From positions 1,889,218 through 1,953,217 of the forward strand of contig CM038719.1 of assembly GCA_021613375.1 (NCBI GenBank): a DNA stretch of 64,000 nucleotides. Direction: 5' to 3'. The translations under genes and the position numbers were made by a program. The stretch's first letter is position 1. The number at the start of each line of letters is the position of its first letter. The notes below the pieces were generated by a model. That model saw nothing but the letters and a program-made list of their open reading frames with translations, made no database searches and was not told the DNA's origin. Origin of the DNA: Megaleporinus macrocephalus (Eukaryota > Chordata > Actinopteri > Characiformes > Anostomidae). Positions 63,976-64,000 of the stretch are shown here, in pieces.

Positions 63976-64000
63976 TGGTACATGTGGATAATACAGTGAT

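Overview
The window is vertebrate genomic DNA, almost certainly from a ray-finned (teleost, probably ostariophysan) fish. Genes are split into many short GT-AG exons, introns are full of microsatellites and minisatellites, and the interspersed repeats are of fish type (hAT- and Tc1/mariner-like elements, an L2/CR1-type LINE, tRNA-head-derived repeats). There are no bacterial operons, CRISPR arrays or other prokaryotic systems. Exon boundaries below were placed by hand from splice signals, reading phase and protein similarity remembered for the families.

Layout. (1) 1-1,000: CT-rich low-complexity DNA. (2) 1,217-11,912, minus strand: a RIC8 gene (Galpha chaperone/exchange factor, best fit ric8a) in ten recognised exons, with introns holding large tandem arrays of 24, 90, 45 and 20 bp units. 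Its 5' end runs into an exactly 1,000-base run of N (11,913-12,912), which looks like a placeholder gap of unknown true size. (3) 12,913-15,389: tandem arrays and repeat fragments, no exon seen. (4) 15,390-41,798, plus strand: a TRPM4-like cation channel gene (copy 1), 23 exons, about 996 residues, from the middle of the N-terminal MHR domain to the C-terminal coiled coil. The first ~230-260 residues are not present and may lie in the gap. A poly(A) signal follows at 42,091. (5) 42,100-50,500: intergenic, filled with dead transposons (Tc1-like pieces, an L2/CR1-type LINE lacking its catalytic motif) and AT-rich arrays. (6) 50,708-63,212 and beyond the right edge, plus strand: a second TRPM4-like gene (copy 2) in head-to-tail tandem with copy 1. 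Eleven N-terminal exons (507 codons) are seen; the membrane part lies outside the window.

The two trpm4 copies share exon phases and most exon lengths where they overlap, so they arose by tandem duplication. Copy 1 keeps the pore, the Ca2+-site residues and the TRP helix and looks like a functional Ca2+-activated monovalent cation channel. Copy 2 has lost a normally conserved N-terminal motif. I found no convincing new molecular system. The most notable structures are one 20-bp minisatellite in opposite orientations on either side of the gap, a higher-order 24-bp array, an inverted-repeat composite element in a trpm4 intron, and the missing 5' ends of both genes at the gap.
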